Shown: positions 28,103-39,200 of the stretch, piece by piece
Numbering within the stretch: the stretch's first letter is position 1
Layout: each line of letters begins with the position of its first letter
NCBI GenBank assembly: GCA_037903355.1
Contig: JBAJFE010000005.1
Span: forward strand, 372,001 to 436,000
Source of the DNA: Trichuris trichiura
Lineage: Eukaryota > Nematoda > Enoplea > Trichinellida > Trichuridae
DNA: 64,000 nucleotides
Direction: 5' to 3'
The notes under the pieces: model-generated
Told to the model about the DNA's origin: nothing
The model's input: the letters and a program-made list of their open reading frames with translations, nothing else
Database searches by the model: none
Translations under genes and position numbers: made by a program

Positions 28103-29878
28103 ATGTTCCTTCTACTCATTTTGCTCGTATTCATTGCGGCAATATTGAGCATCCACCGTCAGCAAGTTGAACAAGGTGGCGAAGGACTGCCTTTGGTGCA
28201 AGATGCATTAGATGCGGTTGGTCAAATGTGCGGTTTTGACATTGCGCCAAAGCGGCCGGAAGGTGCTGCTGGTGGTGGAGGTGAGGAGGGCAAGACAAAA
28301 GATGATTCGGGTCATAGGAAAAGAAAATCAAGTCGAAGGTCTCGAAAACGAAGTAGCAGAAGAAGGAAGAAGTTAGCTGCTGCCATGGCCGCGGTGCCCG
28401 CCGCCGGCGGTGCAGCCGCAACAGCGGCAAAGATACTGTCCAGAAGGCAACGAAGTAAACAGAAAAGTAGAGGCAGGGAAATACCAGAGGAGATGATGGC
28501 CGGAGCCGAAGGAGCTGCTCCCCCTGGCGCTGCTGCTGAAGTCGCCGGAGCCGCCGCTGCCGCCGGTGAGGCTGAAGCCGAGTTAAAAGCTAAAGAACAA
28601 ATGGAAGAGGAGGGAGAGATGAGAACAGCTTCAACAGGTGGATTGGAACCGGGCGATAAACCGATGAAAAAAAAGAAAAGAAAGAAAAGTAAAGAAAAGA
28701 AGTCAAAAGCCGAGTCGAAATCAAAGAAAAGTAAAACAAAGTCGAAAAAGAGCGAACGATCCAGCAAGAAAAAGAAAAAGAAAGGCGAAGCTGCGACCGA
28801 AGAAGAGCAAAAGGAAGGCGACGAAGCGGCGGCCGACAAGTCGTCGAAAAAGAAGAAAGGCAAAAAGAGCAAAAAGAAAAAAGGCGAAGCGGAAGGCGAG
28901 GGAGAAGCCGACAAGAAGGACAGCAAGAAAAAGAGTAAAAAGAGTAAGAAAAAGAGCAAAAAGAAAGGCGAAGAAGAGAAAGAGGAAAAAGGCGACAGCA
29001 AAAAGAAAAGCAAGAAAAGCAAAAAGAAAAAGAAGAAAGGCGAAGAAGAGAAAGCAGACGAAAAAGAGGGGTCAAAAGGTGACAGTAAAAAGAAGAGTAA
29101 GAAAAGTAAGAAGAAGAAGAAGAAAGGAGAAGAGGGCGACGACGAGAAAGAAGGTGCAAAAGGCAGCAGCAAAAAGAAGAGTAAGAAAGGCAAAAAGAAA
29201 AAGAAGGGCGAAGAAGAGGGAGCAGACGAAAAGGAAGGCTCCAAAGGCAGCAAGAAGAAGAGCAAGAAAAGTAAAAAGAAAAAGAAGGGAGAAGAAGGGG
29301 AAGAAGAAAAGGAAGGCAAGAAAGGTGACAGTAAAAAGAAAAGCAAAAAAAGCAAGAAGAAAAAGAAGAAGGGAGAAGAGGGAGCAGACGAAAAAGAAGG
29401 ATCAAAAGGCAGCAGCAAAAAGAGTAAGAAAAGTAAAAAGAAAAAGAAGAAAGGAGAAGAGGGAGAAGACGAAAAAGAAAAATCAAAAGGCAGCGGCAAG
29501 AAGAGTAAGAAAAGTAAGAAGAAGAAGAAGAAAGGAGAAGAGGGAGAAGACGAAAAAGAAGGTTCAAAAGGCAGCAAGAAGAAGAGTAAGAAAGGCAAAA
29601 AGAAAAAGAAGGGAGAAGAGGAAGCAGACGAAAAAGAAGGCTCCAAAGGTAGCAAGAAGAAAAGCAAGAAAAGTAAAAAGAAAAAGAAGGGAAAAGAAGG
29701 GGAAGACGAAAAGGAAGGGTCGAAAGGCAGCAAAAAGAAAAGTAAAAGTAAAAAGAAAAAGAAGAAAGGCGAAGGAGATGAAAAGGAATCAAAGAAAAGC
29801 AGCGGAAGTAAAAAGAAGAGCAAAAAATCAAGCAAAAAGAAAAGTTCTAAGGGTAGCAAGAAAAAGAAAAAAGAATAA
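28103..29878 (+). CDS. Lys/Glu-repeat protein with N-terminal signal or anchor helix
   Basis: A single exon encodes 591 residues. The ATG at 28103 gives MFLLLILLVFIAAILSIHRQ, a hydrophobic helix that could be a signal peptide or an uncleaved type II anchor. Residues about 60-190 are Ala/Gly-rich with basic clusters (KRKSSRRSRKRSSRRRKK). The remaining two thirds is about 13 degenerate units of 25-30 residues, each with a lysine block (KKSKKSKKKKKK), then GEEG-type glutamate, DEKEG and SKGS. The result is strong alternation of positive and negative charge, so it is probably intrinsically disordered. The TTG at 28070 also opens this frame, but ATG is preferred. AATAAA overlaps the stop codon (29874-29879). 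I do not recognise a family. Compartment is unclear: lysine-rich tracts suggest nucleus, the leader suggests the secretory route. Confidence 0.75.
   Translation: MFLLLILLVFIAAILSIHRQQVEQGGEGLPLVQDALDAVGQMCGFDIAPKRPEGAAGGGGEEGKTKDDSGHRKRKSSRRSRKRSSRRRKKLAAAMAAVPAAGGAAATAAKILSRRQRSKQKSRGREIPEEMMAGAEGAAPPGAAAEVAGAAAAAGEAEAELKAKEQMEEEGEMRTASTGGLEPGDKPMKKKKRKKSKEKKSKAESKSKKSKTKSKKSERSSKKKKKKGEAATEEEQKEGDEAAADKSSKKKKGKKSKKKKGEAEGEGEADKKDSKKKSKKSKKKSKKKGEEEKEEKGDSKKKSKKSKKKKKKGEEEKADEKEGSKGDSKKKSKKSKKKKKKGEEGDDEKEGAKGSSKKKSKKGKKKKKGEEEGADEKEGSKGSKKKSKKSKKKKKGEEGEEEKEGKKGDSKKKSKKSKKKKKKGEEGADEKEGSKGSSKKSKKSKKKKKKGEEGEDEKEKSKGSGKKSKKSKKKKKKGEEGEDEKEGSKGSKKKSKKGKKKKKGEEEADEKEGSKGSKKKSKKSKKKKKGKEGEDEKEGSKGSKKKSKSKKKKKKGEGDEKESKKSSGSKKKSKKSSKKKSSKGSKKKKKE
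28660..29875 (+). repeat. purine-rich coding minisatellite
   Basis: The plus strand here is overwhelmingly A and G because lysine, glutamate and glycine codons dominate (AAA/AAG, GAA/GAG, GGC/GGA). Units of about 80-90 bases recur with small changes. The complementary strand is therefore a long pyrimidine tract and stays open in two frames. Confidence 0.85.
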
Positions 29879-30230
29879 ATACTTAACATACTAATAATCA
29901 ATGTAAGAAAAGCAGCTTCACGTCAAGAAAAGAAACTACCATTTGAACCGCCTTTGTATACTTTCTACTGGAATCATTAAAACCTATACGCCGTCCGCGA
30001 GCGCAAACGCAATGCGGCCGAGACGAAACGGTCGGCTGGGGACATACTAAAACCCTCAACTGCATATGTTCATCTTCAGCATATCGCAAAAAATTTTAAT
30101 ATTAAAAAATCCCTATACAACTTTTTTTTAAAAAAATCTAAATACAAAATTTCCGCGCCACGTTTCACGCTTAAAGCGAAACGAACCAAAAAGCAACTGA
30201 AGGACAATGCAAAGGGACAACAAAACCCTA

Positions 30231-30762
30231 CCGAGCTGCTTCGAAAACTGATGGATGCCGAGGGAAGGCAAACAACGAGTGAAAATCAAGTTAGAGGGAT
30301 ACTGTAGCGAACGCTACAGAAATTCAAATTTTTGTTTGAAAAGCAGGCTCAGTCTATACTTATTCAACTTGTCCAAACTACTTGCTCGAAGAGATCTATG
30401 GACATCTGTAAAAAATTGGGGCAATACGACTGCACTTGCGCTTTGCTTTGGTTGGCTTCAGCTAAGTGCCTCAGCAACAACAAACCTCTACCATAGCGTA
30501 CCTGAACTAGCCGAGCAGCTTCGAAAACTGATGGATGCCGAGGGAATGTAAACGACGAGTGAAAATCAAGTCAGAAGGATACTGTAGCGAACGCTGCACA
30601 AGTTCAAATTTTCAAATTTTTGTCTGAAAAGCAGGCTCAGTCTATACTTATGCAACTCGTTCAAACTACTTGCTCGAAAAGGTCTACGAGCATCTGTCAA
30701 AAATTGGGAGAATACGAATACGTACTCGCGCTTTGCTTTGATTAACTCTCGCTAAGTGCCTG
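30231..30762. repeat. tandem duplication, period about 280-290 bp
   Basis: Copy 1 (30231-30510) and copy 2 (30511 to about 30762) share CTTCGAAAACTGATGGATGC, GATACTGTAGCGAACGCT, AGCAGGCTCAGTCTATACTT and GCGCTTTGCTTTG, ending at GCTAAGTGCC (30461-30470 and 30751-30760). Copy 2 carries a small insertion. The short frame LRKLMDAEG is conserved in both copies, but stops follow. Confidence 0.85.
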
Positions 30763-31371
30763 TTTGCCGAATTTAATTTCTAAGTGGCAAAAATAAGGTG
30801 GCACATTTTGTTAACGGAAGGAAGCGGGCTTTAGTTTGCGGGCAACAAAATGGATTGAGCCGCTCGGCTTTACGAGCGAAGCGGAAAAAAGAAAGGGTTC
30901 GTTTGAGAGCAGACAACGCCCACTAAAAGTGAGACGGCAACACGAATTCCTACACAGCCATTAATTAAACATGGCATAATAAGCGACTTCGCTAACAACA
31001 CGCTTATAATGGCTGAACTCTTAAGCGACAAAGTCATTTGCTATCCAATTGACTTTAGTGTTATGCAAATTTTGACGTATTTAAATTTTCGAACAGTTGC
31101 GAGCTCAACTAAAGGTTGGCGTTTTTCTTAAGCTTTGCTTTCAAAGTCGCGAGAGGATATTTTCAAAAAAAATTTGAATAGGAATTCAAAGGTGGTCACT
31201 TACTTGCACTCTGTCGAACGTAGTCGATACGCGCGAAACTTCCACCAAAAAGGCAGTTGGCCAAAGTTGCCAATCTTCAAACATATCCACGTTATCACTC
31301 GCGCTTGTTTCGTCACGATGGGAAAATGTATTCACTTTTTCAAGTTGTTCAAGCATTCCGCTTCACAATAT

Positions 31372-31507
31372 TTGCAACAGGACTGTCCGTCGCTCATTTT
31401 CAAATGAAAACAAAATTTGAATATTCTCCAGACAACAGCTTGCAACAGGAACGTGCGTCGCTCATTTTCAAATGAAGACAAAATTTGAATATTCTCCAGA
31501 CAACAGA
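31372..31507. repeat. tandem duplication, period 68 bp
   Basis: Two units, 31372-31439 and 31440-31507, share TTGCAACAGGA, CGTCGCTCATTTTCAAATGA, AAAATTTGAATATTCTCCAG and ACAACAG with only a few substitutions. Confidence 0.9.
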
Positions 31508-31986
31508 CGCGGTCGTCTAGACAGACGCCGTTGGAACAACAAAAACGGACGCTCCGTTTTCTTCAACAGCAGTTAGCTAAAAATTTTCATCTGCAACTTC
31601 CCGTTGACGACTGTTCATTCTTCTAATCATTCGGAGGCTGTGAAGAGAAGTAAACGCTTTGGAGACTCCATGTCTTTCGAATTAGCCGGCCTGCACCCAA
31701 CATGTGTTAGATTGTTACGCATTACCGCAAATGGAGTAACGTGAATGAAACAAGTTTAGTGGCAGCTCTTTTCAACCAATCAGAAAACTAGACGAACTAA
31801 CAACTACGAATAGACTAAGAACAGAAGAAGAAGAGACAGCTAACTACCCATTCGACCATTTGCCGGCGGCAGCACCAATTTGAAATTTGAGAAAACAAAA
31901 TTCTACTTGACCATACGTTCTGAGGGAAATGTTGAGCAAAACTAGTGTATGCCAACTGACGGCTCAGAGAAATGACAGAAATTCAA

Positions 31987-33696
31987 CTAGGTTATCACTG
32001 TTGGCTTGTCGCGACCTGTGTACTTCTTTATCTCGCACAAATCCAACGCCACTTCGATCAACGGTTTCAGCAATTCGCCGGAAGGCAATGTTTGTCGCTC
32101 CACTTTTTCTTCATAGCTGTCAACATATACGCGAACTGTCGCGCCTGTACTACCGGTTCCGCTAAGTCGATAAACCAGACGAGAATTATCGGTGAAACAT
32201 ACTCTCAAACCTTGATTCTTAGACACCGAATGGTCTATTGGATCCGTGTACGAAAAGTTGTCCGCTTTTGCTACCGTGAATGCGCGCCCACTTTTTGTAA
32301 ACGTTTTACCAACGAAGCTCGCGTCCAAAATAGTCTTTTCCAACTGTTCCATCATTGCCTTGCAAGCAGCGCCATCGCAGTTTTCGTAATCGTATCGAGT
32401 GAACACATTTCGACCGAAGGTGGACCAATGCTTGCGCACAATATCGCCGACGGACATTTGGCAATTTGCCAATACGGTTAGCCAAGCCAGCGAAGACCAT
32501 ATGCCGTCTTTTTCTCGAATGTAATCGCAACCTGTGCCGAAACTCTCCTCTCCGCATATGGACAATCTGCCGGCGTCCATCAGGTTGCCAAAGAACTTCC
32601 AACCGGTGGGAACTTCGAAACATTCTCTGTTGAATTTTTTTGCCACTCGATCAACCGCCGCCGCTGTTGGCATGCTACGAGCATAGCCCTTGACGCCGCC
32701 GGTATTTTTAAAATATGGAAATGAGTCTGCGTGACAAGCAAGTATGGCCAACGAATCGGACGGAGTGACGAAAAAACCTTTTTCGCCTATGATCATATTG
32801 CGATCGCCATCGCCGTCGAAAGCGGCGCCAAAATCGTGAAGGCCTTTTTGCATTTCGGCAACGAGACCGGCTGCGTACGTCAAATTTGGATCGGGATGGC
32901 AACCGCCAAAGTCGGGCAACGTGTTGTAATGGCGGAAGTTTTCAATGGGCGCCCCGAGACGTTCATGGTAAATAGCGACGACGTACGGTCCCGTAACGCC
33001 GTGCAGAGAGTCAATGAGAACGCGAAACGCTTTACCGGTGAGTTGGCCGGAAAGGAGCGACTTGAGAAGACGAAAATCAAACATCTGCTCCATACGATCG
33101 GCGTACTGGGACACGCTGTCAAAAACTTCAACGACCATTGTACCAACGTTGTCGACTTTTACTTCCTGCCGACCAACAGCGTCGTAGGCAATCTTCAAAT
33201 CCGGACATACATGGTACTCACTGATTCGAGTAGACATCTGATAAATTTTCTCGGTCACACTTTCGACCGCTGGTCCTCCATTGCTTCCGTTGAATTTGAT
33301 GCCAAAGTCGCCTTTTGGGCCGCCGGGATTGTGACTAGCCGTTAGTATAATGGCACCGTCGGCTTTGAATTCGCGAATGGCAAGCGAAACGGACGGAGTG
33401 GTCATCAAGCCTTTCTTACCAATAAGGATGTGGCCTACTCCATTGGCCGCGGCTATTTTGAAAATCTTTTCCAAAACTTGGTCGGACAAGTAACGGCCGT
33501 CTCCTCCGACTACAATCTTCGCGCCTTTCTTCTTTTCGCCAAGACCGGCGTCCATAATGCATTGTATGAAGTTCTCCGTATAATTGGGCTGCATGTAAGT
33601 GGCGACCGGCTTGCGCAGCCCGCTGGTACCCGGCCTTTGTCCTTCGAAAGGCTTTGTTGGCACAGTAACAACTTTCAACTTACCACCGCTATCCAT
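31987..33696 (-). CDS. PGM1: phosphoglucomutase 1
   Basis: Interconverts glucose-1-phosphate and glucose-6-phosphate in the cytosol, linking glycogen, glycolysis and UDP-glucose synthesis. A single exon gives a full-length 569-residue product (human 562). Visible catalytic features: the N-terminal RPGTSGLRK, the phosphoserine loop TASHNPGGPKGDFGIKFN with Ser121, the metal loop DGDGDR at 294-299, the sugar-binding GEESFGTGCD at 381-390, and the phosphate-binding RLSGTGSTGATVRVY in the last domain. All four alpha-D-phosphohexomutase domains are present and intact. The start at 33696 is the first ATG of the frame and fits the family N-terminus. Confidence 0.98.
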   Translation of the reverse strand: MDSGGKLKVVTVPTKPFEGQRPGTSGLRKPVATYMQPNYTENFIQCIMDAGLGEKKKGAKIVVGGDGRYLSDQVLEKIFKIAAANGVGHILIGKKGLMTTPSVSLAIREFKADGAIILTASHNPGGPKGDFGIKFNGSNGGPAVESVTEKIYQMSTRISEYHVCPDLKIAYDAVGRQEVKVDNVGTMVVEVFDSVSQYADRMEQMFDFRLLKSLLSGQLTGKAFRVLIDSLHGVTGPYVVAIYHERLGAPIENFRHYNTLPDFGGCHPDPNLTYAAGLVAEMQKGLHDFGAAFDGDGDRNMIIGEKGFFVTPSDSLAILACHADSFPYFKNTGGVKGYARSMPTAAAVDRVAKKFNRECFEVPTGWKFFGNLMDAGRLSICGEESFGTGCDYIREKDGIWSSLAWLTVLANCQMSVGDIVRKHWSTFGRNVFTRYDYENCDGAACKAMMEQLEKTILDASFVGKTFTKSGRAFTVAKADNFSYTDPIDHSVSKNQGLRVCFTDNSRLVYRLSGTGSTGATVRVYVDSYEEKVERQTLPSGELLKPLIEVALDLCEIKKYTGRDKPTVIT

Positions 33697-34901
33697 TGCA
33701 ACCGCTCAGCGCGTAGACGCAACCAACAAGTGCGCGGTAAACACTACCGTCTCCTACGAAAGCGTCAGAATGATTGATGTTCAAGTACAGCCTGCATTCA
33801 CGGTTCAAAAGCAAAAATGTAACTCGTCCAAAACGTAGTCCGAACGAGGCTTGAAAATCTATGTAAATTTACAATTTAAGCGGAACAAAATTTAAGCGCA
33901 AAATTTGTAACAAAAAAATTTGAAATTACGCGACATTCTTAGAAGTTGCATTCGTCACGGGCTGACCGCCTTTTCGGCCATTTCAACCGGCTCAGTTCCT
34001 GTCAAAAGTGTCTATTTCAATAAGCGCGTTATCTTTTATTTTTATTATTGTTTTGACTGTCAATCATCGTTTGCAAGACGGCTGTCGAATCTCGAGTTTT
34101 TCGAACTGCTCGCATTTTGTCCTGCAGGGAAAAAAGCCACTCGCTAATTTTATTGTCGCAAATAAAAGATGGCATTTAAGGCCGACGGAAAAAGTTAAAT
34201 CGTTCTGTTAATCAGTAATAAGCAAAATGACAACATGACGTTAAGGAATGTCACGGCTGGTCAAATTGACGTATTTGTTTCGTATATGCTAATACTGTCT
34301 TATCAGCTATGTATTCGCTCTCTAAAGCTAAACTAAACGAAAATAATATTAAAAAATTTTTGAAATTTCAAACGGCGTTGGTTACGGTAAGTTTAACAGC
34401 AGATTTAACCTGCTGATCACTTAGGCCGAAATCTTTTGAATTACTGCCAGTCATTTTGCATTGCTGTTTTTCGAACGCGCGTTAAAAAGTTGTTATTTTT
34501 CCTTGTACGAATTTGATGTTTTAAAATATAACTACCGATAATGCCTCGGTCGTTTTCAATGCGTGCTTTAGCTCACCTCCTATTTCGATAGTGAACGCAA
34601 CCTTGTTGCCACTTAAATTTACGGCAAATTTTTTTTCTCAGCTTATCGTTTAGTTGTACAGAGCAGTATTACTTAAATGGCCCAAGAGCATTATTCGAAG
34701 CTGTTAAATTGTACCTAAAGACCAATGACAATGTTCCATTGATATTTGTCGGTTGTGCGGCCATTTCTTTTTAAAATCTTATTTTTCGTTAAGTTTACTT
34801 TTTTGAAATTTCATTGTACGATTCGCTGGATAGACGTTTGCAAAACTTTCATCAGTACGCGTGTACACTAGCAAGCCAAGTCTAGCCAAATAAGAAACAA
34901 A
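33697..34901. other. divergent intergenic region between PGM1 and MIA40
   Basis: Separates the divergent starts of PGM1 (-) and CHCHD4 (+), so it should contain both promoters. AT-rich, with no recognisable gene; the open frames near 33920-34211 show no domain. Confidence 0.4.
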
Positions 34902-35569
34902 ATGGCGGACGACTACGACAGTTGTAAGTATTTTTACACGTTTTCAGTGTTTACGAATTACCGTAATCTTTTTTATTACCTTCCGATGTGTTTTCAAGCG
35001 TTTTGACCTTGTCTTTATTTGCGCCTCATTTCGAAACAGCGCTACTGTAACGTTCTGTTGGTTTTGTAGCAAAAGACAAAATCATATTCGTGACTAAAGA
35101 GCAACAACAAATTCCTCTGAGGCCAGATGTTGCCGCATTAAGCATTTCCGTTACCGATGATGAATCCGGTAAGTTTTGGAACCTGCATTCACTTATGATA
35201 CTGTATTGCCCCATAGGACCTGTGCTTCCAAACGGTGAAATTAACTGGAACTGCCCCTGCTTGGGTGATATGGTTGCAGGGCCGTGCGGTTATGAATTTC
35301 GTCAAGCTTTCGGTTGTTTTCATCGCAGCAAAGCGGATCCTCGCGGTTCCGACTGCGTTGAGCATTTTCTCAATTTGCACGAATGCGTGGCACGTTATCC
35401 CGGCTTGTTTAGCAGCGTCAAAGGGTCGTCGGACGATGAATCAATGGCTGACCTTATGAAAGGTGACAGCGACAAGGATGAACATCAACACTTGGAAAAA
35501 AATTTCGATTCAAATAGTCGCGCGGTGATAGCTGCGCCACCTACAAAAGCGCCGCCGTCCGCTGACTAA
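34902..35569 (+). CDS. CHCHD4: mitochondrial intermembrane-space import protein MIA40/CHCHD4
   Basis: Oxidoreductase that traps and oxidises cysteine-rich proteins in the mitochondrial intermembrane space, working with ALR/Erv1. Three exons join in frame: 34902-34923, 35070-35168 and 35217-35569, all GT-AG, giving 157 residues. The product matches CHCHD4: KDKIIFVTKEQQ near residue 10, then LPNGEINWNCPCLG with the redox-active CPC motif, GPCGYEFRQAFGCFH and SDCVEHFLNLHECV, which give the paired CX9C helices. There is no presequence, as in animal MIA40. The tail is acidic then Ala/Pro-rich. The stop lies 77 bases from the stop of TOMM6 on the other strand. Confidence 0.96.
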
Positions 35570-35646
35570 CAAACGACAGCAGGTTAGAATGTTTATACAA
35601 AAAATGAACTCTTCAATATGTCTCCTTTCGTATCATTTCTTTTAAA

Positions 35647-35912
35647 TCAGACACTTATCGGTTTATCGATTTCCAAACCGCCAAGAGAACGCGCTACCGC
35701 TATTCCCACAATGAACAGAGAGACACTTTTAACCAGACTCCTATAAAACCAATGCCGAATAATAATACAACGTATGATAATAATAATAATAATTACCAAT
35801 GAAATGGACTGTAGTATATGCAGCGTAGTACATCCATAGCGGTTTCGGGAGGCCGCGGACGAAAATTGTTCGACTGCGGTGTCCTTCCTATACCAACGGT
35901 TTCGCGAGGCAT
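35647..35912 (-). CDS. TOMM6: mitochondrial import receptor subunit TOM6
   Basis: Small tail-anchored subunit that stabilises the TOM complex of the outer mitochondrial membrane. Two exons, 35797-35912 and 35647-35740, with a 56-base GT-AG intron holding a TAA microsatellite, give 69 residues. Similarity to human TOMM6 is clear in the anchor region: DVLRCIYY aligns with DWLRGVYR, and LFIVGIAVARSLGGLEIDKP aligns with LFAAGVWLARNLSDIDLMAP. Length matches (human 74). The start is the ATG at 35912; the frame is open further upstream, so a longer N-terminus is possible. The gene is convergent with MIA40 and lies about 300 bases downstream of the FGD gene on the same strand. Confidence 0.85.
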
Positions 35913-36211
35913 CTTGAAAAGAACTGCAACTCGAGCAGGAACAAATAATCGCTGTGCAAAGTAAGTTGTTGGAATATTTGCTTGTGACCATTTGCTTTTT
36001 TCAAAAAAAAGAAATCGATTTGAGGTCAAATTAAAAACTTTATTGCAAACTACGACGACAGGGCTAAGTTGTGCTGTCCGGACAAATTTTGGCGCACCGT
36101 TCATAATTAGCGGTCTTCAAAGTCCAACAGTGTTCGCCGAATTGCTTCGTACCATCTAAGACGGGCAAAAGACAATAAATTAATGATCAGCAGGCAATTT
36201 GAAATTGTTGT

Positions 36212-39200
36212 CTACCCGTCGGTGGCTTCGTTGCTGTTCGCTTTGAGAAGCAGTTGCAACAGTTGGCTGCCGGACGTTAACACTTGATTTTTGTGCGTCA
36301 TTTTAACCACGTCCGGTTCGCCTTGAACGCCAACTATTTTGTGTATTTCGTAGCTGAGAAGAACGACGGTCATTTTGGCAACTTTGTCCTTAAAAGGGAA
36401 AATTGAATTGACGGACAACGGTTGGCTGCCACCTCACCTCCGAAGCGCCGTAGAATTCAATGACCGCGTCCCTTCCCAGCAAACACCAATGCTTCTTCCA
36501 ATCACGCTTCTTTTGCAACCATAAATAACCTTTTTTAATACAACTTCCACCCAACTTCGCCTGAAAATATTTTAATGAAAATATAGGATGCCATCATCTT
36601 ATAAAGATGCCGAACACGGCGTCGGTCGAATCCCGAATATTAAAACTACCTGAATACTGTAATGAGGCGACGTTTTCTCGTTTGTTTAATCTGTTTCGTT
36701 CATTCGAGCATTTGAAAATTAAATTTTATTAATAATAGGATGCCTTGTAACGGCTGTTCAAGTTTTCATATCCTTAATGTTTATTATGTCGTCAAGTTCA
36801 ACCCGCTTTTATTTGTAGAGCTTTCGGGATTCGTCTGATAACGTCGTCAGCGTTTTTCCACTTAACAAACTTTAGCCTTTCGCATCCGGAAAACTGATTT
36901 TTTTGATTTACAGTCAGCATAAAAAAAACAGCATTGATTTAATTATGCATTTACGTTGGTAGTAACGTTAGTTTTTTTCCTCTATAAGCACCAGTATATA
37001 GTCGGAAGGTCAGCAAAAGAAAAGTTTTGAAATGAGCAGTCATTTCATAACTTTTCTGTTTTGTTTACTTCCAAAAATGAAGTCCTTTTAGGGATAAGCT
37101 TTTCTGGACAGACTGCCAATGATTCCCTCCCATTACTAGATAAAAAAAATTAATGTTGGTCCCTTCTGGTCACCTACTGACGAGATTAAATATACGATAT
37201 GTTCTGAGGAAGCTTTTATTTTTACTTTTCTTAATTACAGGCTTGCCCAAGTATGGCAACTAGAGCTGATAATGGACAGAATCAAAAAAAATGAAGAAAA
37301 ATCGATACATATGGCATAAATTACTCTAATATTTTGCCGCCTAATAATAACTAGCTCGCATTATTCGGTTTCTGCAATACTGGAAAAAAGGTGTACTGTA
37401 CGTTTGAGAAAAATTTTTAAAATTGCTCTCTTGTCTCTGCGTTACGTCACAGACGGCACTGAGCTGCTTTTGCAAGACGGAATTCCATTCCATCGCTTCC
37501 ATTGATAAGGCGAGAATGGAATGCCTCGAATTCCAGCGCACTAAAAACTTTCTGTTCGCCGTTTAAACTCTTGACAACTTGTCGGCCGCGTTCGTTAAAA
37601 CTATAACCTTTTCTAATGGGTAGATAAAGTCGCGTAGAGTATTTTGTCAGAAAGTCGAACAATTATCAACACGAATTTTTTCAAGTAACACTGCTTAGAG
37701 AGAGCGTCTTAAAAACTGTTTTTTTAAAAAGTTTTAAGGCCACTGACCCCTGCCTGCTTCTAAGACTTAGCGAGGCGCCCTTAACTGACAGGCGCAACTG
37801 CGCGTTCGACGTTTAAGGGAAAACTGGTTTTTAACATTTTAAAAGTTTAAAATTAGTCTAATCAATTTTGGCCGCTTCTTAATAAGCAATTATTTCACCT
37901 GATCGTTGGACAATGCTCGTCGTTGACAGCAGCCACTTTGATCGAGGACGCATCTGGAACGAGGAGGCAAAAAATTACCGCACTTCAACGATTCAACGCT
38001 ATTGTATCTTCCAGGCGTACTGTCATCTTCAGCAAAACCTAAATTTAAAAAAAAAACAATAACAAAGTAACATAACAACAAACTATACGCTTACTTCTAG
38101 CTACTAATACGTCGAAACAGTCGGGACATACAATTTCCACGGAGAGATCAGTGTATTCAAGGGGTGCTTTACCTATGCAACGACGGCAAATAACCTACAA
38201 TTATTGACTTTAAAATATAATTATAAATTATTAATAATAAATAATTACTTTTCCACATCCGCGGCAGTGATGGCGACGACGAATTGTCGTGAAAAGACTA
38301 GAGCAATGCTGGCACATTGTTACTCGGTCGTCGGGCACCCATGGAGGTGCTTTACGCCCAATTTCGTGCAACGGATCCGAAGCTGTTTCTCCGGAACTCT
38401 GTAAGGAAAGGAAGAAGAAATAAAGTTGGATACTGTACCTTGGAGCTTCAACAGGTAATCTAACCATACTATCGCAGCCAACATCTCGATAACCAAATCG
38501 TCCATTGGCATGATCTATGGCCGCACGAATTGCCTGAACCCATTGGTCACGTTCCGCCGTCGTTCTAAATTAGTTTTGCCCATACAGAGGCAAAAAGGGT
38601 AAATATTTACTTGCAAAGAAGAATTATGGACCTTCGCTGACTACGCAAATGGAATTCCAATGACGTCGCGTCGTTATCCGGCAAAACGGGATCGTCCAAT
38701 GTATACAACGGTAATTCATTACGAATTCTTAGCATACTACTGCCCGGTACCACCGGAGCGCAGTACAGTAATACGTCGCTAAACTGAATGAAATAAAATT
38801 AACATATTACAACGCGTCAACATGTTTATCAATGGGTTATTTAACGTACGAGTAATAGAAAACGCGGGTGGATTTCTTTACGCGAATGCTTCATGATTTC
38901 TCCCTCTTTGAATAATTTTCTTCCAGGTTGAATGATTTCGTAGTCGCTTTGCATACGCCTTTGAATTTGATACATCTTTCTCATATTGTCGCCTTCGACC
39001 AAGCCATTCTCTATTTCCAACGCGACATTCTCCAATAGCGCCTTCGCTTCTGCGTATAAAGGCCCAAAATGAACAACAGCGTTTGCGTCTGTTGTGGATG
39101 CTCACCAATGGCTATTGGATACTCGTCACCTTGCTTTGGCAAGTATTTCAAATACGTATTCAACAACAGAGGATATCTGCATATTCGCTGATGGACACAG

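Larger units (their letters stand above)
29879..31986. other. intergenic with two tandem duplications
   Basis: Between the Lys-rich gene (+) and the stop of PGM1 (-). Apart from the two duplications listed separately, I see only short open frames that arise from the duplicated sequence. The 3' end should hold the PGM1 3' UTR. Confidence 0.4.

Noticed and set aside
28312..29901. Long minus-strand frames (529 and 413 codons) of Phe/Leu/Ser
   Set aside because: They are the complement of the Lys/Glu repeat gene; pyrimidine-rich strands have few stops. Composition is not protein-like.
32731..33345. 204-codon plus-strand frame
   Set aside because: Shadow of the PGM1 coding strand.
37341..37662. 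Minus-strand frames in the long FGD intron
   Set aside because: Flanking exons join in phase 0 without them, and FGD proteins have only a short linker here.
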